Below are positions 33,811 to 45,350 of a stretch of 64,000 nt of DNA, in pieces. The notes under the pieces were generated by a model, which saw only the letters and a program-made list of their open reading frames with translations, had not been told where the DNA came from and made no database searches. The stretch covers positions 1-64,000 of the forward strand of contig JAIGNY010000085.1 in NCBI GenBank assembly GCA_020152595.1. Reading direction: 5' to 3'. A program made the position numbers and the translations under genes. How positions within the stretch are numbered: position 1 is the stretch's first letter; every line of letters begins with the position of its first letter. This stretch comes from Chiridota heheva (Eukaryota; Echinodermata; Holothuroidea; Apodida; Chiridotidae).

Positions 33811-35120
33811 TCAGCCCATGACAATGATAAATTGCTCATGGAGTAAGAGACAGACCACACAGCACAGAGACACCGTGGCTGTGGTCAGTGAAGGAGACAC
33901 AGCCAGTGATTACAGGCAAAATTAGGACAAATGGGATAATTATCTCAAAAGTGAACAATTCTGACATTGAAATAGTACAGGGAGAACCACAATAACTAAT
34001 GGGGTAATAAATAAGTATAGGTTAATGCCCTGTGCTAATTCCATCCACCATCAAAGCTATACTGAATAAATAAATTCTAAGCTAAGAAACAAAATACCAT
34101 CATTAACAATAAGCAAACAAAAAAACCTAAATACAAGATGAATACATAAGCAGATACATGAATAATCAAAATACATGAAGTACCACATATGACACATGTG
34201 AGAAGGGGCTACTTTATGACACACCTCTTCCAATTTAAAGGGCAATGATAATATTAGTGTTACTTTCTTTAATGAAAAGATCAGATATATAGTCTTTGAA
34301 GAAAAAGATTGTCAATGTTTGGAAAGGCAGGTTCCTTCTCTAAAAAGGGCACTTGTTCTCTTTGAAAGGGAACATTTCTATTTTAAAAAGGGCACTTTTC
34401 CTCAGAAAAGGGCATTTTTCCTCTCTGAAAAATGGCACTTTTTAAACTTTTGAGAAAATTGGAGTGCAAGTGACCCCGGTTCAGCCGCCTATGCCCTCAC
34501 CACATGGGGCAAGACTCTTCATGAATTGTTCAACAAGTTCAAAGCGTTATTTACGCCCTTGGCTATAGACTATAGATTACGGCCCTAACTATAGACTACG
34601 CCCCTAACTATAATCTACGCCCCTGGCTATAGACTACGGCCCTAACTATAGACTACGCCCCTGGCTATAGAAATAAAGATTGCTTTACTTCCTGCTTTTC
34701 TGTTGATGTTCTAAAAAAATATATTTTGGCCATTAAAATTGAAATTGCTAATCAATTTCGCTCCACCACGCCATGTGCGTGCGTGACCCATGGGATGTCT
34801 TTTTATAGGACTAATTCTAGATGCACAAGCCTATAAAACTAAACCAAATGTAAGTTGGGCCTATGTTGAACTTCATCAAATTAAAGTTTTAACATATTTC
34901 TCATTTCAAAAATGCAGAATTTCCAACCGGGACTCAAGAAATACTGAATATACCATGTCCTGAGTTCCACAACAGAAAATACCCGCATATGATATAGGGC
35001 TTATTCTATCGTGTGTGAACTCGAGAGCAAAAGTTCTTACGTACAACATGCAGTATGGGAAAACCCGATGCGCACATAAACTGATAAAGAAAGTTGCATA
35101 AGACTTAACCTAAAATCTAC
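33811..35120. other. Intergenic
   Basis: No gene was recognised. A GGGCACTT-rich degenerate stretch at 34340-34500 is loosely like the dispersed repeat family at 37822 and 40213. The 19-bp array at 34553-34673 is listed separately. Confidence 0.5.
34553..34673. repeat. 19-bp tandem repeat, about 6 copies
   Basis: Units of the type GCCCCTAACTATAGACTAC, with 'ggctatag' and 'ataatc' variants. Confidence 0.9.
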
Positions 35121-35123
35121 CTA

Positions 35124-35379
35124 CTGTGGTGTAGCGGTTATATTACCTGTCTACAGACCACGAGGCCCCGGGTTCAATCCTGGGGTGGGTAGACACGCCA
35201 GTGCACCACAACTGGTTATCAAAGGCCGTGGACATTGACTTGGTTGTCGAATGTTATGTCTGTCCGTACGTCGTACCTGTGTTCTCGTCCGGGTCGTATT
35301 AAGCGTTTCGTGATAGCATTTGTACTATCATAACCGAATACGCAGGCGACGACCCCGTCATTGTAATTGTGTGTTCAAC
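35124..35379 (+). mobile_element. tRNA-derived SINE, copy 2
   Basis: A box TGGTGTAGCGG and B box GGTTCAATCCT are both present. The body and 3' end (ttgtaattgtgtgttcaa) match copy 1 with few differences, so the family was active fairly recently. No unambiguous target-site duplication was found. Confidence 0.87.
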
Positions 35380-35977
35380 TGTATTATTTCCCTGCATATT
35401 TCGTAATTGCTCTCGGGTTCAAAAAGTCGGACTTTGGATTGTGTAATAACATGGCCAGAGCCTCATGCACAATGGAAGTATCAATACAATGTGGCACTAT
35501 TAATATCGCGAGCATCCGCGTTACGACGTGAGATCATGTAGTTTCACATTATGACTAGGCCTACTGCAAACAAATTACAGTTGTGATCAAGTAAGCAGTA
35601 GTCTACATATCAGCAGGTAAGTAAAACATTCAACTTTAGCCATCCACTGTGAAAAGAGTATTAACATCTTCAGTTTGATCATAAATGGTTTCTAAAAAGG
35701 CTACAGTTTGTTATTGACATGAATACATGCCAAGAGTTGAAAATAGTTCCCAAACAGTGGCGAAGCAGGCTTTAGGCCTATTCAATGTTTAAAATAATTT
35801 TTTGCCATACAAATTGGTTAGAAGGATATGAGTAACATGGCATGCTCTGTAACAACAACAGTTTCCTAAATCTCATCTGGTAAGTTTCCTACCGAAAACG
35901 ATTTTTTAATATTTTTTATGTAGAAAAAACCCCGATAAGATTAACATATACAGATGTACAGGTGTTTAAAATTAGGT

Positions 35978-36232
35978 TCAGGAATCCTATAGCTCGGAAC
36001 TAATACTGTGGTTCTGCCACCGGGCCTGAGCTGAGCGGCCCTTTGCTCAACCCCTAGAGGGTTATTCTCTGGCTGGTCACACACGTAATGTTCCAGAGAA
36101 TAGCCACAGTGGACCCCTGAGGTCTTACGGGGATCCACCGGGGCCATTCTCTGGCTGGTCACACCCCGGGTCACACACGTAACGTACCAGAGAATGCCCA
36201 TATAGCGGTATAGGATTCTCCTTTCAGGTAAC
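35978..36232. repeat. Nested inverted-repeat (foldback-like) segment
   Basis: Two hairpin modules with ATTCTCTGG and CCAGAGAAT arms lie at 36064-36101 and 36146-36195. Both have TGGTCACAC near the left arm and ACACGTAA near the right arm. An outer pair, AGGAATCCTATA near 35980 and TATAGGATTCTCCT near 36212, encloses both. The structure could fold as nested stem-loops. Confidence 0.6.
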
Positions 36233-36352
36233 TCACTCTTTTGATACCTACTGCATAGGTACCCATAAATGAGGATATCCTTTTTTAGGGGTGAATAATT
36301 AAAATATCAATGGAATCTTAGATATGGAATCTTAGATATGGACATACATATT

Positions 36353-36455
36353 AATGTTAGCTCTCCACGTCCGCCAAAAAGCTTTACTGAATATTTATAA
36401 ATCTTTAGAGAACTGTGCCTTCACTTTGTGGCCTAGTGTCCCAGTAATACTTTTC
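36353..36455. repeat. Dispersed repeat fragment related to 44160-44255
   Basis: It shares ctctccacg, ccaaaaagctttactgaatatt and a final cctagtgtccc with the right part of the MITE candidate at 44005-44259. Confidence 0.6.
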
Positions 36456-36704
36456 ACATTCAGATATTTTGTTTATGTTAAAGGTAATACCTATAACCAT
36501 GCCAGACGTTAGGCCCATTGATCAATGCTGAATGACAAAATACAAAAAATAAACAAAACTGAGAATGGATAGAGTTGTAAGCCAAAACAGTATACTTTTA
36601 GATCATGATATCGATTTTTTCTATATTGCATGAGTGTCTGGATGTGGTGTGTGGGTGAACATGTGTAAGGTCCCATTCAGAGATATTTAATAACACACCT
36701 ACCA

Positions 36705-37005
36705 ATCCAGGACGCTTCCGGTTGATTTTCTTGAAGATTTGGGCTCTCCATGGTGAAGTAATATGCCACCTGAAATCTTACGCATTTTCGTTGCTGTCCC
36801 CATAGTTGGATCTGCGCAGACTGTGTTTCAAATACTCGGTGTGTACTAGATTACATTCCTGTTTTAGGCCAGTAAAAAGAAAACGATGAATGCTAATACA
36901 AATGGGTTGTGAAATGAACATTTTATTTATAGGATGAATTTAACGTACAGGGACGATGTCTGCACGATTGGATGATTCAAAACGCATGTCCCCAGCTGGG
37001 ACTCC
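36705..37005 (+). repeat. Paired dispersed repeat, copy 1
   Basis: It shares TTGATTTTCTTGAAGATTTG, gggctctccatgg, 'atatgccacctgaaat', 'acaaatgggttgtgaaat' and 'ggatgattcaaaacgcatgt' in order with copy 2 at 42556-43222. The two are diverged direct copies 5.9 kb apart. Confidence 0.75.
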
Positions 37006-37008
37006 CTG

Positions 37009-37062
37009 CATGTGTGTGTGTGTGTGTGTGCGTGGGTGGGTGTGCGTGTGTGGGTGTGGATG
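37009..37062. repeat. (GT)n microsatellite
   Basis: Interrupted TG dinucleotide run with gggtgg variants. Confidence 0.9.
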
Positions 37063-37821
37063 GGTTTAGACCCACCAACTTATGACATTCGTATGTTTAC
37101 ACACCTTCAAAGCGATGACACGCTTACAACCGATGACGTCCTCAGTTGTTTTTAGTTCTAAAAATGGCTGTTTTTAAAACTATTATGACTAAAACACTAC
37201 TCTAGTTCAGTATTTTTGTATTTCGGTACATGCCACTTGTTAGATAGGATAAGTTAAAAATACGAGTGTAACTTAATTTCCTAATACCTAATATGTATTT
37301 TGAGCATGAGCTTTTCTCTAGAAGCCTTGCTCAGATGAAATGGTTAGGGTAGGGGATATGAAGTTACATAATTCATTCCGCAAAGGTTACTCCAGTAAAA
37401 CTTGAATCTTTAAGGAATTATTTTTTTTGTTTTCGTGGGAAAGTGAGTCCAAATATTGCCTCAGATATGTTGTCCACCAACCAGCCTCCAACCCCCAACC
37501 ACCCTCACCAAGATGCCATTTATAACATAGTTTTTTTTGTTATCATCATGACCGTACGAGCTCCACCTTCCCATCCCCGCCCCCGTAAAGATGAAGAATG
37601 TTGGATATAATTGTATTAGAGTATATCACAGTCATGCCTGACCCAGCTAGATATCAGAATTATGTCCTCCTAACCGCCATGACAGCCGACTTGGCAAGTT
37701 ATCAAAGGGCGCATGTAATCACGACAAAACAACAAAAAAACCTTTGACAGTTTCTGCATAATACGATTTTATAATGAAGAAGTTAAACAGAGCGGTGGAA
37801 TTCGATGAGCATATTAGGACG

Positions 37822-38140
37822 CGTCAAGGGTGTAGAAAGCTTTCGAAAAGTGGGGGCACGACCTCTTAGGGGGCACTTTTTAAGTCATATGTTCTCCCAT
37901 TTCAATCTGTAGATAAAATAAGTGATCCCAAAACAACAAAGTAAAGTAAACGGGGAATTTTTTTTATAGAATGGGACACTTTTCCAATGGGGACACACTC
38001 ATCCCATACATGAGACTGACAAAAGTCGCCAGTTTTATACTATTGGGTCAGTAATTGAGGGGCACTTTTTATTTTCAAAAGGGGCATTTTTGTAATTTTA
38101 CGGAAAAGTGGGAGGATACCTACCCTCCCCCGTTCACACA
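37822..38140 (+). repeat. GGGGCACTTTT-type dispersed repeat, copy 3
   Basis: It begins GGGTGTAGAAAGCTTTCGAA and contains several GGGGCACTTTT words, 'gactgacaaaagtcgccagtt' and 'gggtcagtaattgaggggca'. It aligns end to end with copy 4 and, inverted, with copies 1 and 2. Confidence 0.85.
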
Positions 38141-39119
38141 CCTAAGGGATGGGCAGTCCACATTAATACAGATACAAAGTGCATCACAAAGATGAATAAA
38201 CACCAATCTATCAAATGAAATTTTCGTTTTTCAAATAAATAAAAACAATCTTCCTTTATTTTAGACTGATTTTTAGCATTCAAAATCAGAAACGCATTTC
38301 AGATATGTTTCAAAATCAATGAGCATTTTCAAACTTTTCCAAGATTTTTACATTCAGTTTCAAGACCCTTTAAAATATGTTCGCGCTTCGTGCAATAACT
38401 TTAATGATATAACAGAAAATGTATCTAATTTCTTGTATTTTTCAAGTACGGTCATTTTTCAACTTCCCGTGAAGTATAGGCCATATATCATTTTTATTTC
38501 TGTTCAAATGCTAAAGCTTTTGAAAAAAATGAAACACCCCCCCCCCTCTCCCCCCTTCCCCCAATATAAAGAGGACAATGCAGTAATCGAAAAATAATCC
38601 CGATCATTTTAATCTTATAATCTAAAATAATCCCGATACATTTAATTTGAATACATGTAAACCCAACCAATCTATACAACTGAATTTAATTTGTAATTTT
38701 ACTTGAGGGCGGTTCCAGGATTTCTGTGATGGGTTGGCTAACCTCCCAAACATTAATGTCTTGAGATCATTCAGTGGCGGCGGAACCAGGGGGACGAAAA
38801 AAGTGGGGCAAATGTGTTGTTTAGCCCCCTCCCCAATATTTGCTTTTAATTTTTCTTAATCTTATAGAAAATATGTTAAAGGGAAAATTCCCGGATTATA
38901 TTCAAAGAATAGAGACATAATCATCAGTGGCGCCATGGGGGCAACATGTCCGAAATGTCGAAAATTGTATTTTGTCCAAAATGGCTATTTTAGACCTTTT
39001 TAATGTGGGGGTAAGGAGGGAGGGGGTAGTCTGTATCATTGCAAAATGGTATGCTGCTATACTAGATCGTTCGTAATTATCCTACTTTAGTTTAGAAAGC
39101 CGTGCATTGCACAAATTCA

Positions 39120-39290
39120 GAGTCTTTTGAGGTATCTACAACTTGAAAATGCGATGTTTTCCTGGGGCTTCGCCCCCAGGACTCCCACCGAGGCTTTGTC
39201 CCGCTTAAGGCGGTCCCTTGACCCTATACCGAAAAGGTCTGTGCCCCCCAATATCAAACTCCTGGCGGCGCCACTGATAATCATGGACGT
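39120..39290. repeat. GGGCTTCGCCCCCAGGA dispersed repeat
   Basis: A relative of the GGAGGTTTTGCCTCC family. The open frames on both strands are compositional. It ends at a ggcgccact word often seen beside it. Confidence 0.45.
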
Positions 39291-40212
39291 AGTTCCTGGG
39301 AAATGTGGGTATTCATACCCCACTTTTTGGCGAACCCCTAACACGTAACGTGTTTCATACAATAAAAGTGAAAGAAAAAAAGTTGGGGACAAAATAGGAC
39401 ATAATCCGGCGCTTTCTAATTCAAAAGGATGAAAATAAACTTACGGATAGTGAGGTTTCTAAGACAATACCCTTCTTTTATATCAATGTTACTTTTTGTT
39501 TTAAAGGTTGGCTTTTAGTAGATCGTTGAGACATATATCATCTCGATCTTTTGTTATCACGCCCAAATTGCTTTATCTTGAAAGAACCACCCCCACGCCC
39601 TCCTTAACTCCTTTGAGGTAATTCAGGGGCCCCCTTATCATAGTCATTGTAAGGCCCCGGATCTTTTTCATACGGTGCCTCATCGGGACTCTTTGGGACC
39701 TCTTATCATGTAATCATAAGGCCCCTTAATTGCCTTCTTGCTGCTAGTACTTTATAGTACTTTATCGAGGCTAGGGCCTTTCGGGTCGGGGTCGGCGTTG
39801 CAGCCAGGGGCGTAACTTGACTTCGAGCCCAGAAGGGGGTGTAAGTCAAATTTTCCTTTGCCCTACTCATTAAAAAACGTAATACATGTGTTTATACAAT
39901 CACACAATATAGAACAGTTGGGAACAGATCACCTCCCACCCCCCACCCCTCCCCCTTCCACCACCGCCAATCCTGTCGCCAGAAATGTTACTGCGTAACA
40001 CCGTGTGCCCATTTACTGGACCTGGCGAGGTATAGGGGTGAAGCCTTGGTTGGGGTCCAGAGGACAAAGCCCTGGGAGCTCCAAAGTAATGCATCAGCGG
40101 AGAAGAAAATTCTCTGCAAACTGTTTGGAGAGATTTTCTTGGTTAATCTATTGTCAAAAAAGGAAAAGAGACGTTTTGCTTTACCTGCCAAAAAGCTGAT
40201 GTACTTGTCCTG

Positions 40213-40620
40213 AAGACAGGGGTGTAGAAAGCTTTCGAAAAGCAGGGGAACGACCTTTTCAAAGTCATATGCATATGCCCGCCCCCTGTCTGTAGATTAT
40301 AAACTAAAGTAAAAGGGGCACTTCATTTTTAGGAAGGGGAAATTTTCCAATGGGAACCCACTTCCCTGTAAATAGGACTGACAAAAGTTGCCAGTTTTCT
40401 ACAATTGGATCAGTAATTAAGGGGCATTTGATTTTGAAAGGGGCACTTTTGTAATATTTTTATTTTTTTAGGTGTGCTCAAATTCCATCAGTTCTTGCAC
40501 CTTTGACAGTAAATGAGGGGAACTTTTCAATTTCAGATGGGGCACTTTTGTCATTTTTCGTAAAAGCTGGGGCCACGTTCCCCCAGTGCCCCACGGTTCC
40601 AAAACCTATGCCAGTAGGGG
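40213..40620 (+). repeat. GGGGCACTTTT-type dispersed repeat, copy 4
   Basis: The longest plus-oriented copy. It begins GGGGTGTAGAAAGCTTTCGA and carries AAAAGTTGCCAGTTTTCTAC and four GGGGCACTT-like words. It ends near cccacggttcc. Confidence 0.85.
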
Positions 40621-40679
40621 TTTAACCCTCCATTGGTTAACGTGTATTTCCAGGATCCATTGAGATAAAGTGTATTTTC

Positions 40680-41090
40680 TTGGGCACTCTGGGTGGTTAA
40701 ATCTTCATTGGGCACGCTAGGTGCTTCTGGTTAATTCTCATTGGGCTTACTGGGTGGTTGGGGTGTAATCCTAATTGGGCGCATTGGATGCTTGGGGCCC
40801 TCATTAGGCGTACTAGGTGCTTCCATTGAGTTTTAACGTGTATTTCTATGGTCCATTGAGATAACGTGTATTTTCTTAGACACTCTGGGTGCTTGGGGTT
40901 TAATCATAATTGGGCACTCTGATTGCTTGGGGTTTAATCATAGTTGGGCGGACTGAGTGCTTGGGGTTTAATCATCATTGGGCGGACTGAGTGCTTGGGT
41001 TTAATCCTCATTGGGCGCGCAGGGTACTTGGGGGTTTAATCCTCATGTTCGCACTGGGTGTTCTTGGGGTTAAAATTTCATTGGGTGCGC
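40680..41090. repeat. Degenerate ~35-bp minisatellite, left part
   Basis: About ten irregular units carry GTGCTTGGGGTTTAATCATC and ATTGGGCG words. It resumes after the LINE tail at 41099-41595. Confidence 0.85.
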
Positions 41091-41098
41091 TAGGCTCT

Positions 41099-41595
41099 AG
41101 ATGAAGTAAACAAGTTCAGATACCTTTGGTACAACAGTAAGCTTACAGGGTGGTGGCGAGAAAGATATTAAAAACAGAATCTTTAAAACAAGAGTAGCAT
41201 TTGTGAAGTTAAATAAGATACGGAACTCATGTTCAAATGCTACAGGAGAACTTTGAAGATCAGATGGCCATATGCAATATCTAACGATGAAATACTGAGA
41301 ATCACTATACATGACAAAATCAGCACTGAAGTAAAAAGAAGAAGGTGGAAGTGGATTTGTCATGTGATGCGCATGAGCACTATTAAGCACTGTGTGACAG
41401 CCATGACGTGGAAACCAGAGAGGAGAAGAAAGGTTGGTCGTCCTAGAACGACCTGAAGAAGGACAGTCGAGGAGAGGAAAGTGATGGGATGGAGCTCGTG
41501 GACAGAAGCCAGACGAGTTGCACAAAACAGAGTATAGTGGAGAGTGCACTGCAGCCTTATGGGCTGGGAGGCCTAAAGAGACTAGGTGAGGTGAA
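41099..41595 (+). mobile_element. LINE ORF2 C-terminal remnant inside the minisatellite
   Basis: The plus strand encodes pieces of a non-LTR retrotransposon ORF2 end: DEVNKFRYL, then FVKLNKI, then RRRWKWICHVMRM, KPERRRKVGRPRTT, and after a TGA at 41454-41456 EARRVAQNRVEWR. The W-(I)-(C/G)-H-V-x-R-M and GRPRTTWR blocks are very typical of endonuclease/reverse-transcriptase LINEs. The first stretch is in another frame and there is an in-frame stop, so it is dead. The copy interrupts the minisatellite. Flanking words GTGCGCTAGGCTCT (41085-41098) and GTGCACTAGGTTCT (41596-41609) could be a diverged 14-bp target-site duplication or simply two repeat units. Confidence 0.85.
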
Positions 41596-41609
41596 GTGCA
41601 CTAGGTTCT

Positions 41610-41835
41610 TTCTTTGAGGTAATGTGTATTTCTATGGTCCATTGAGATAGCATGTATTTTCTTGATTGCTCGGGGTTTAATCATCATTAGGCAGTGGGCA
41701 CTCTGAATGCTTGGGGCTTAATTATCATTGGGCGCACTGGGTGCTTGGGATTTAATCATCGTGTTCTCACTGGGTTCTTGGGGTTTAATCCTCATGTTCG
41801 CACGGGGTGCTTGGGGTTTAATCCTCATGTCCTAA
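41610..41835. repeat. Degenerate ~35-bp minisatellite, right part
   Basis: It continues the unit of 40680-41090, including the shared TTTCTATGGTCCATTGAGAT stretch seen at 40842 and again at 41630. Confidence 0.85.
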
Positions 41836-41919
41836 TAATTATCAATGAAAATTTATGTATCTATATGTTATCTATTAAATGAAAGTGGGTGTGATTTTTT
41901 CGCATACACAAATTATCAT

Positions 41920-42045
41920 AGGCCTACATGTGAAGGGCTTTGTTCACACGTAATGGTGAGGAGTTGTGTGCATATTAATTAGGGATTTTGCATAACAATA
42001 GACTTTCGTGCAAAATGATTAACCTGAGATTGCAGCTTAAACAGG
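41920..42045 (-). repeat. Inverted copy of the 11790-12525 dispersed repeat
   Basis: Its reverse complement carries attgttatgcaaaa, ctaattaatatgcacaca and cctcaccatta in the order found at 11790-12070. Confidence 0.6.
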
Positions 42046-42209
42046 CGGTCTTGTCTCAAAACAAGTCGCAATGACGTCAGTAAACACAGCGGCAGTTCTT
42101 ACACACGTCATCAAAAAATCGACTCGGGCCTATCATATTACAATCGTTTAGAGGAGCGTACATTGGGTAAGGTAGGCCCGCATGCGATGATAGAAAGAGA
42201 GAGAGAGAG

Positions 42210-42362
42210 TTGAACACACAATTACAATAGTTTATTCGGTTATGGACATTATATATAATAAACGACGTACGGATAGACATAACATTCAATGTACGGCCTT
42301 TGATAACCACACACTTTACCCACCCCAACCGGGGCCTCGTGGTCGACAGGTATGATAACCGG
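42210..42362 (-). mobile_element. tRNA-derived SINE, copy 3 (truncated, inverted)
   Basis: The reverse complement of copies 1 and 2: it starts TTGAACACACAATTACAA and ends at caggtatgataacc, so the A-box end and part of the body are missing. The middle is diverged. It is preceded by a short (GA)n tract. Confidence 0.75.
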
Positions 42363-42429
42363 ACAACCTACCATTCAGGGGACATCAGAAATGCCCTACT
42401 TTAGATATTTTTAAGAGTGGTTCCCCCTC

Positions 42430-42556
42430 ATTGGACCTTGTAACTTTATCCTTGTGTCTTTTAAGTATGGTTTTGATTTTCTTGAGACCGTTTGGTATAA
42501 TGCGCTATATAAAAATGTATTATTATTATCATTATTATTATCATTATTATTATTAT
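42430..42556 (+). mobile_element. Retroelement 3' tail with (ATT)n
   Basis: The sequence GCGCTATATAAAAATGTATT leading into (ATT/ATC)n is the usual 3' end of CR1/L2-like LINEs and their SINEs. It resembles the tail at 10510-10541, but with a different terminal repeat. Only the 3' end is recognisable. Confidence 0.6.
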
Positions 42557-43222
42557 CCCTACTTGATTTTCTTCGAGATTTGGGCTCTCCATGGGTGAAA
42601 CAATATGCCACCTGAAATATTACGCATTTTATTGCTGTTCCTTTAAAAATATGTGTCTTTAGGTGTATTATCAGAGAATGAAATTCTAGCACATATGTCT
42701 GCGGTTATGTGATTCAGACTGCATACTGTCCCCAGTTGGGCGAATAAATTCTAACACATTATCTGTTTCCCGATTGGTATCTTTTATGTGGTATAGTGGT
42801 CTTGGTTGGAGGACATACACATGGGTGTACGATGCAGTTAGTATGTACTATAGAGTGCATTCCTGTTTTATGTCATTAAACTGTTAAAAATAATACGATG
42901 AGTAGTAAATGATAAATTGATACAAATGGGTTGTGAAATTATGATCAATCTCACCCAGGGCCGTAATTCCCGGTGGACAGAGGTGGCATATCCCCCTCCC
43001 CCATTTTTTTTAAAATTCAGTACATTTTGGGGAAATTTTGCCATTTGTCCCCCCCCTCCCATTTTTTGGATAAGAGGCCATGTCCCCACCCCCTCCTTCA
43101 CACACACACTTTTCAAATAGGAATTACAGCCCTAATCTCATCTTATCTAATTCGGTTAAAAATAACGTCCATACGATGTCCCCGATCGGATGATTCAAAA
43201 CGCATGTCCCCGGTTGGGACTC
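42556..43222 (+). repeat. Paired dispersed repeat, copy 2, with insertion
   Basis: Partner of 36705-37005. Relative to copy 1 it contains extra sequence at about 42955-43160, including a ccccctccccca-rich stretch, which looks like a later insertion. Confidence 0.7.
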
Positions 43223-44004
43223 AAAACAAGTATGGGTGTGTGTGGAGGGGAGGGTGGAGGGGGTCTTCCTGCCTCCTGGGATTTACGGCCCTGGTTTTTA
43301 TCATCCAAATCGTTTTTGTGAGATGAATATGTCGAACTGTCAGGCTCTTCCATTTCCCCCAGCAGATTGACCTGTCGACTGCCTGAGCCATAGTTTACAG
43401 GCTGCATAAGCGTATAAACCCGTTTTTTCTCAACTTACTACTGCAGATGACCCACGGGCGCAACAAAAATATGTCCTTCTTCTCTAGTTTCGTCCCTGGC
43501 CCTGTTTAGATGGCACCCATGGCCCTACCAATTGGATTTGGTCATTATTCAAGGGGGAATTTAACATAATACATTTAAGTTTTCGAAAAACAGTGATGAG
43601 GAACACTGTTGGCAGGTTGGGGAAAAATTTGCATAATTTATTCAATAAAGCCTAACACTCAAAATGCTGTAAAATGATTTCAGCATCATATATTTCAGCA
43701 CCATATATTTCTTAGCTACGTGTCCATCTGTCCATGGATCTCGATTTAATTGTTCAAATTATTCCTTGATCAGATTACGGAAGGTTGTAAGGTGCATGCA
43801 TGGCAGCTAATTCTTTTAAGCGTGCGTGCGCTGACTAGGGTGTATGGAGATGGGGAAGTATTAAAGGTTATAGCCTTTCCGGCTACCGTACTACGCCGGG
43901 TAAAGCCAATGCAACAATGGGTAGGTGGGCAGCGAACCGGTTCGTTTAATCCCTAAAATGGGCTTTCTGACAAAAGATGCACGAAAATTGGAAAGAAAGA
44001 ACAA

Positions 44005-44259
44005 TTAAAGGTGAACTAAGACCCATATGTCAAGGCGTCTTTTTGGTGAATTTTCAAATATTCATTTAACATATTTTATCTTCCAAAGTGATATAATTAT
44101 CTGATTATATTGATTCTGAATCTCAGAAAGCTACTTTGGATGAAAGTGGTGTTAAAGCAGTTTCGAAGTTCTCCACGACGACCAAAAAGCTCAGTTTTGC
44201 TGAATATTTGTGAGACTCTGGAAAATTGTGTCTCACTTGTCGGTCTAGTGTCCCTTTAA
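44005..44259. mobile_element. MITE candidate with TTAAAGG...CTAGACC ends
   Basis: The left end TTAAAGGTGAACTAAGACC and the reverse complement of the right end, TTAAAGGGACACTAGACC, match over about 18 bp with a few differences, bounding 255 bp. There is no coding sequence. A fragment of the same family is at 36353-36455, and the elements at 53135 and 62195 have similar AAAGGGGCACTAGA ends. Confidence 0.6.
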
Positions 44260-44897
44260 CCTATTGAATAAGATTACATGGGGTCACGATGTTTGCATCA
44301 AATGTCAACGAAAAGCAAATGCGCGGGAAATGTATAATATTTGTTATTCTGGATTTGACCATGGCACTTCGGAGACGTCTTGGAGCTTGTTGCCTGTCAG
44401 GCAGGCGGCCGGGGAAAATCAAACTCTTTAGAAACGGTAATTAAACCTTAATGAATTTGTTATAATAGCACATACTCTAAGAAATAATTTACCATGTTTA
44501 TTCATATTTTTTAATTAACTATTAAAGAAGTTTGACAAACTATTTCAATATAATTTTGGTTTTTTGACAAATCATTAAACACTCTAATTGTACAGCCTTT
44601 AATTCTCCTGGCAGCCTGCATGGCTGCATGGGATGGATTTCATCGCAATATCTTCCATTAGCCCCCTCATGAAAAAAATAAAACTCTTCCCTATTTGAAG
44701 TTGGTCCACAAGGTTTTGAATTTTCTAGTTGTCCTATTAATTCTGAGGTCACAAATTATCGCGCAAGTTATGCTAATCAGCTGATTAGGTATATTTAACT
44801 TTTAACATGCGTGCTGTAAAATGGTCAATTTCTGACTTCTGTTGATGTGACTTATTGCTGTTTTACATAATTACTTTTTAGTATTATTTTAACATTT

Positions 44898-45350
44898 AAG
44901 CTCATGTTTTTGCTACCTGTCCATATACCTTCAATTCATTTGTTGTAGGCCCTATATATTGAACCATTTAAGCTCATGTGTTTGCTACCTGTCCATATAC
45001 CTTCAATTCATTTGTTGTATATATTGAACCATTTAAGCTCATGTGTTTGCTACCTGTCCATATACCTTCAATTCATTTGTTGTATATATTGAACCATTTA
45101 AGCTCATGTGTTTGCTACCTGTCCATATACCTTCAATTCATTTGTTGTATATATTGAACCATTTAAGCTCATGTTTTTGCTACCTGTCCATATATATACC
45201 TTAGATTCATTTGTTGTATATATTGAACCATTTAAGCTCATGTGTTTGCTACCTGTCCATATACCTTCAATTCATTTGTTGTATATATTGAACCATTTAA
45301 GCTCGTGTTTTTACTACCTGTCGATATATATACCTTAAATTCATTTGTTG
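44898..45350. repeat. Tandem array with 65-bp period, about 7 copies
   Basis: Units run AAGCTCATGTGTTTGCTACC, TGTCCATATACCTTCAATTC, then atttgttgta tatattgaaccattt. The first unit has a ggccc insertion, and two later ones have an extra tata. The period equals that of the unrelated satellite at 2191, which is probably chance. Confidence 0.95.

Noticed and set aside
43750-43956. 68-codon plus-strand frame with varied composition
   Set aside because: No start context, no splice sites of note and no recognisable motif; within the length expected by chance.
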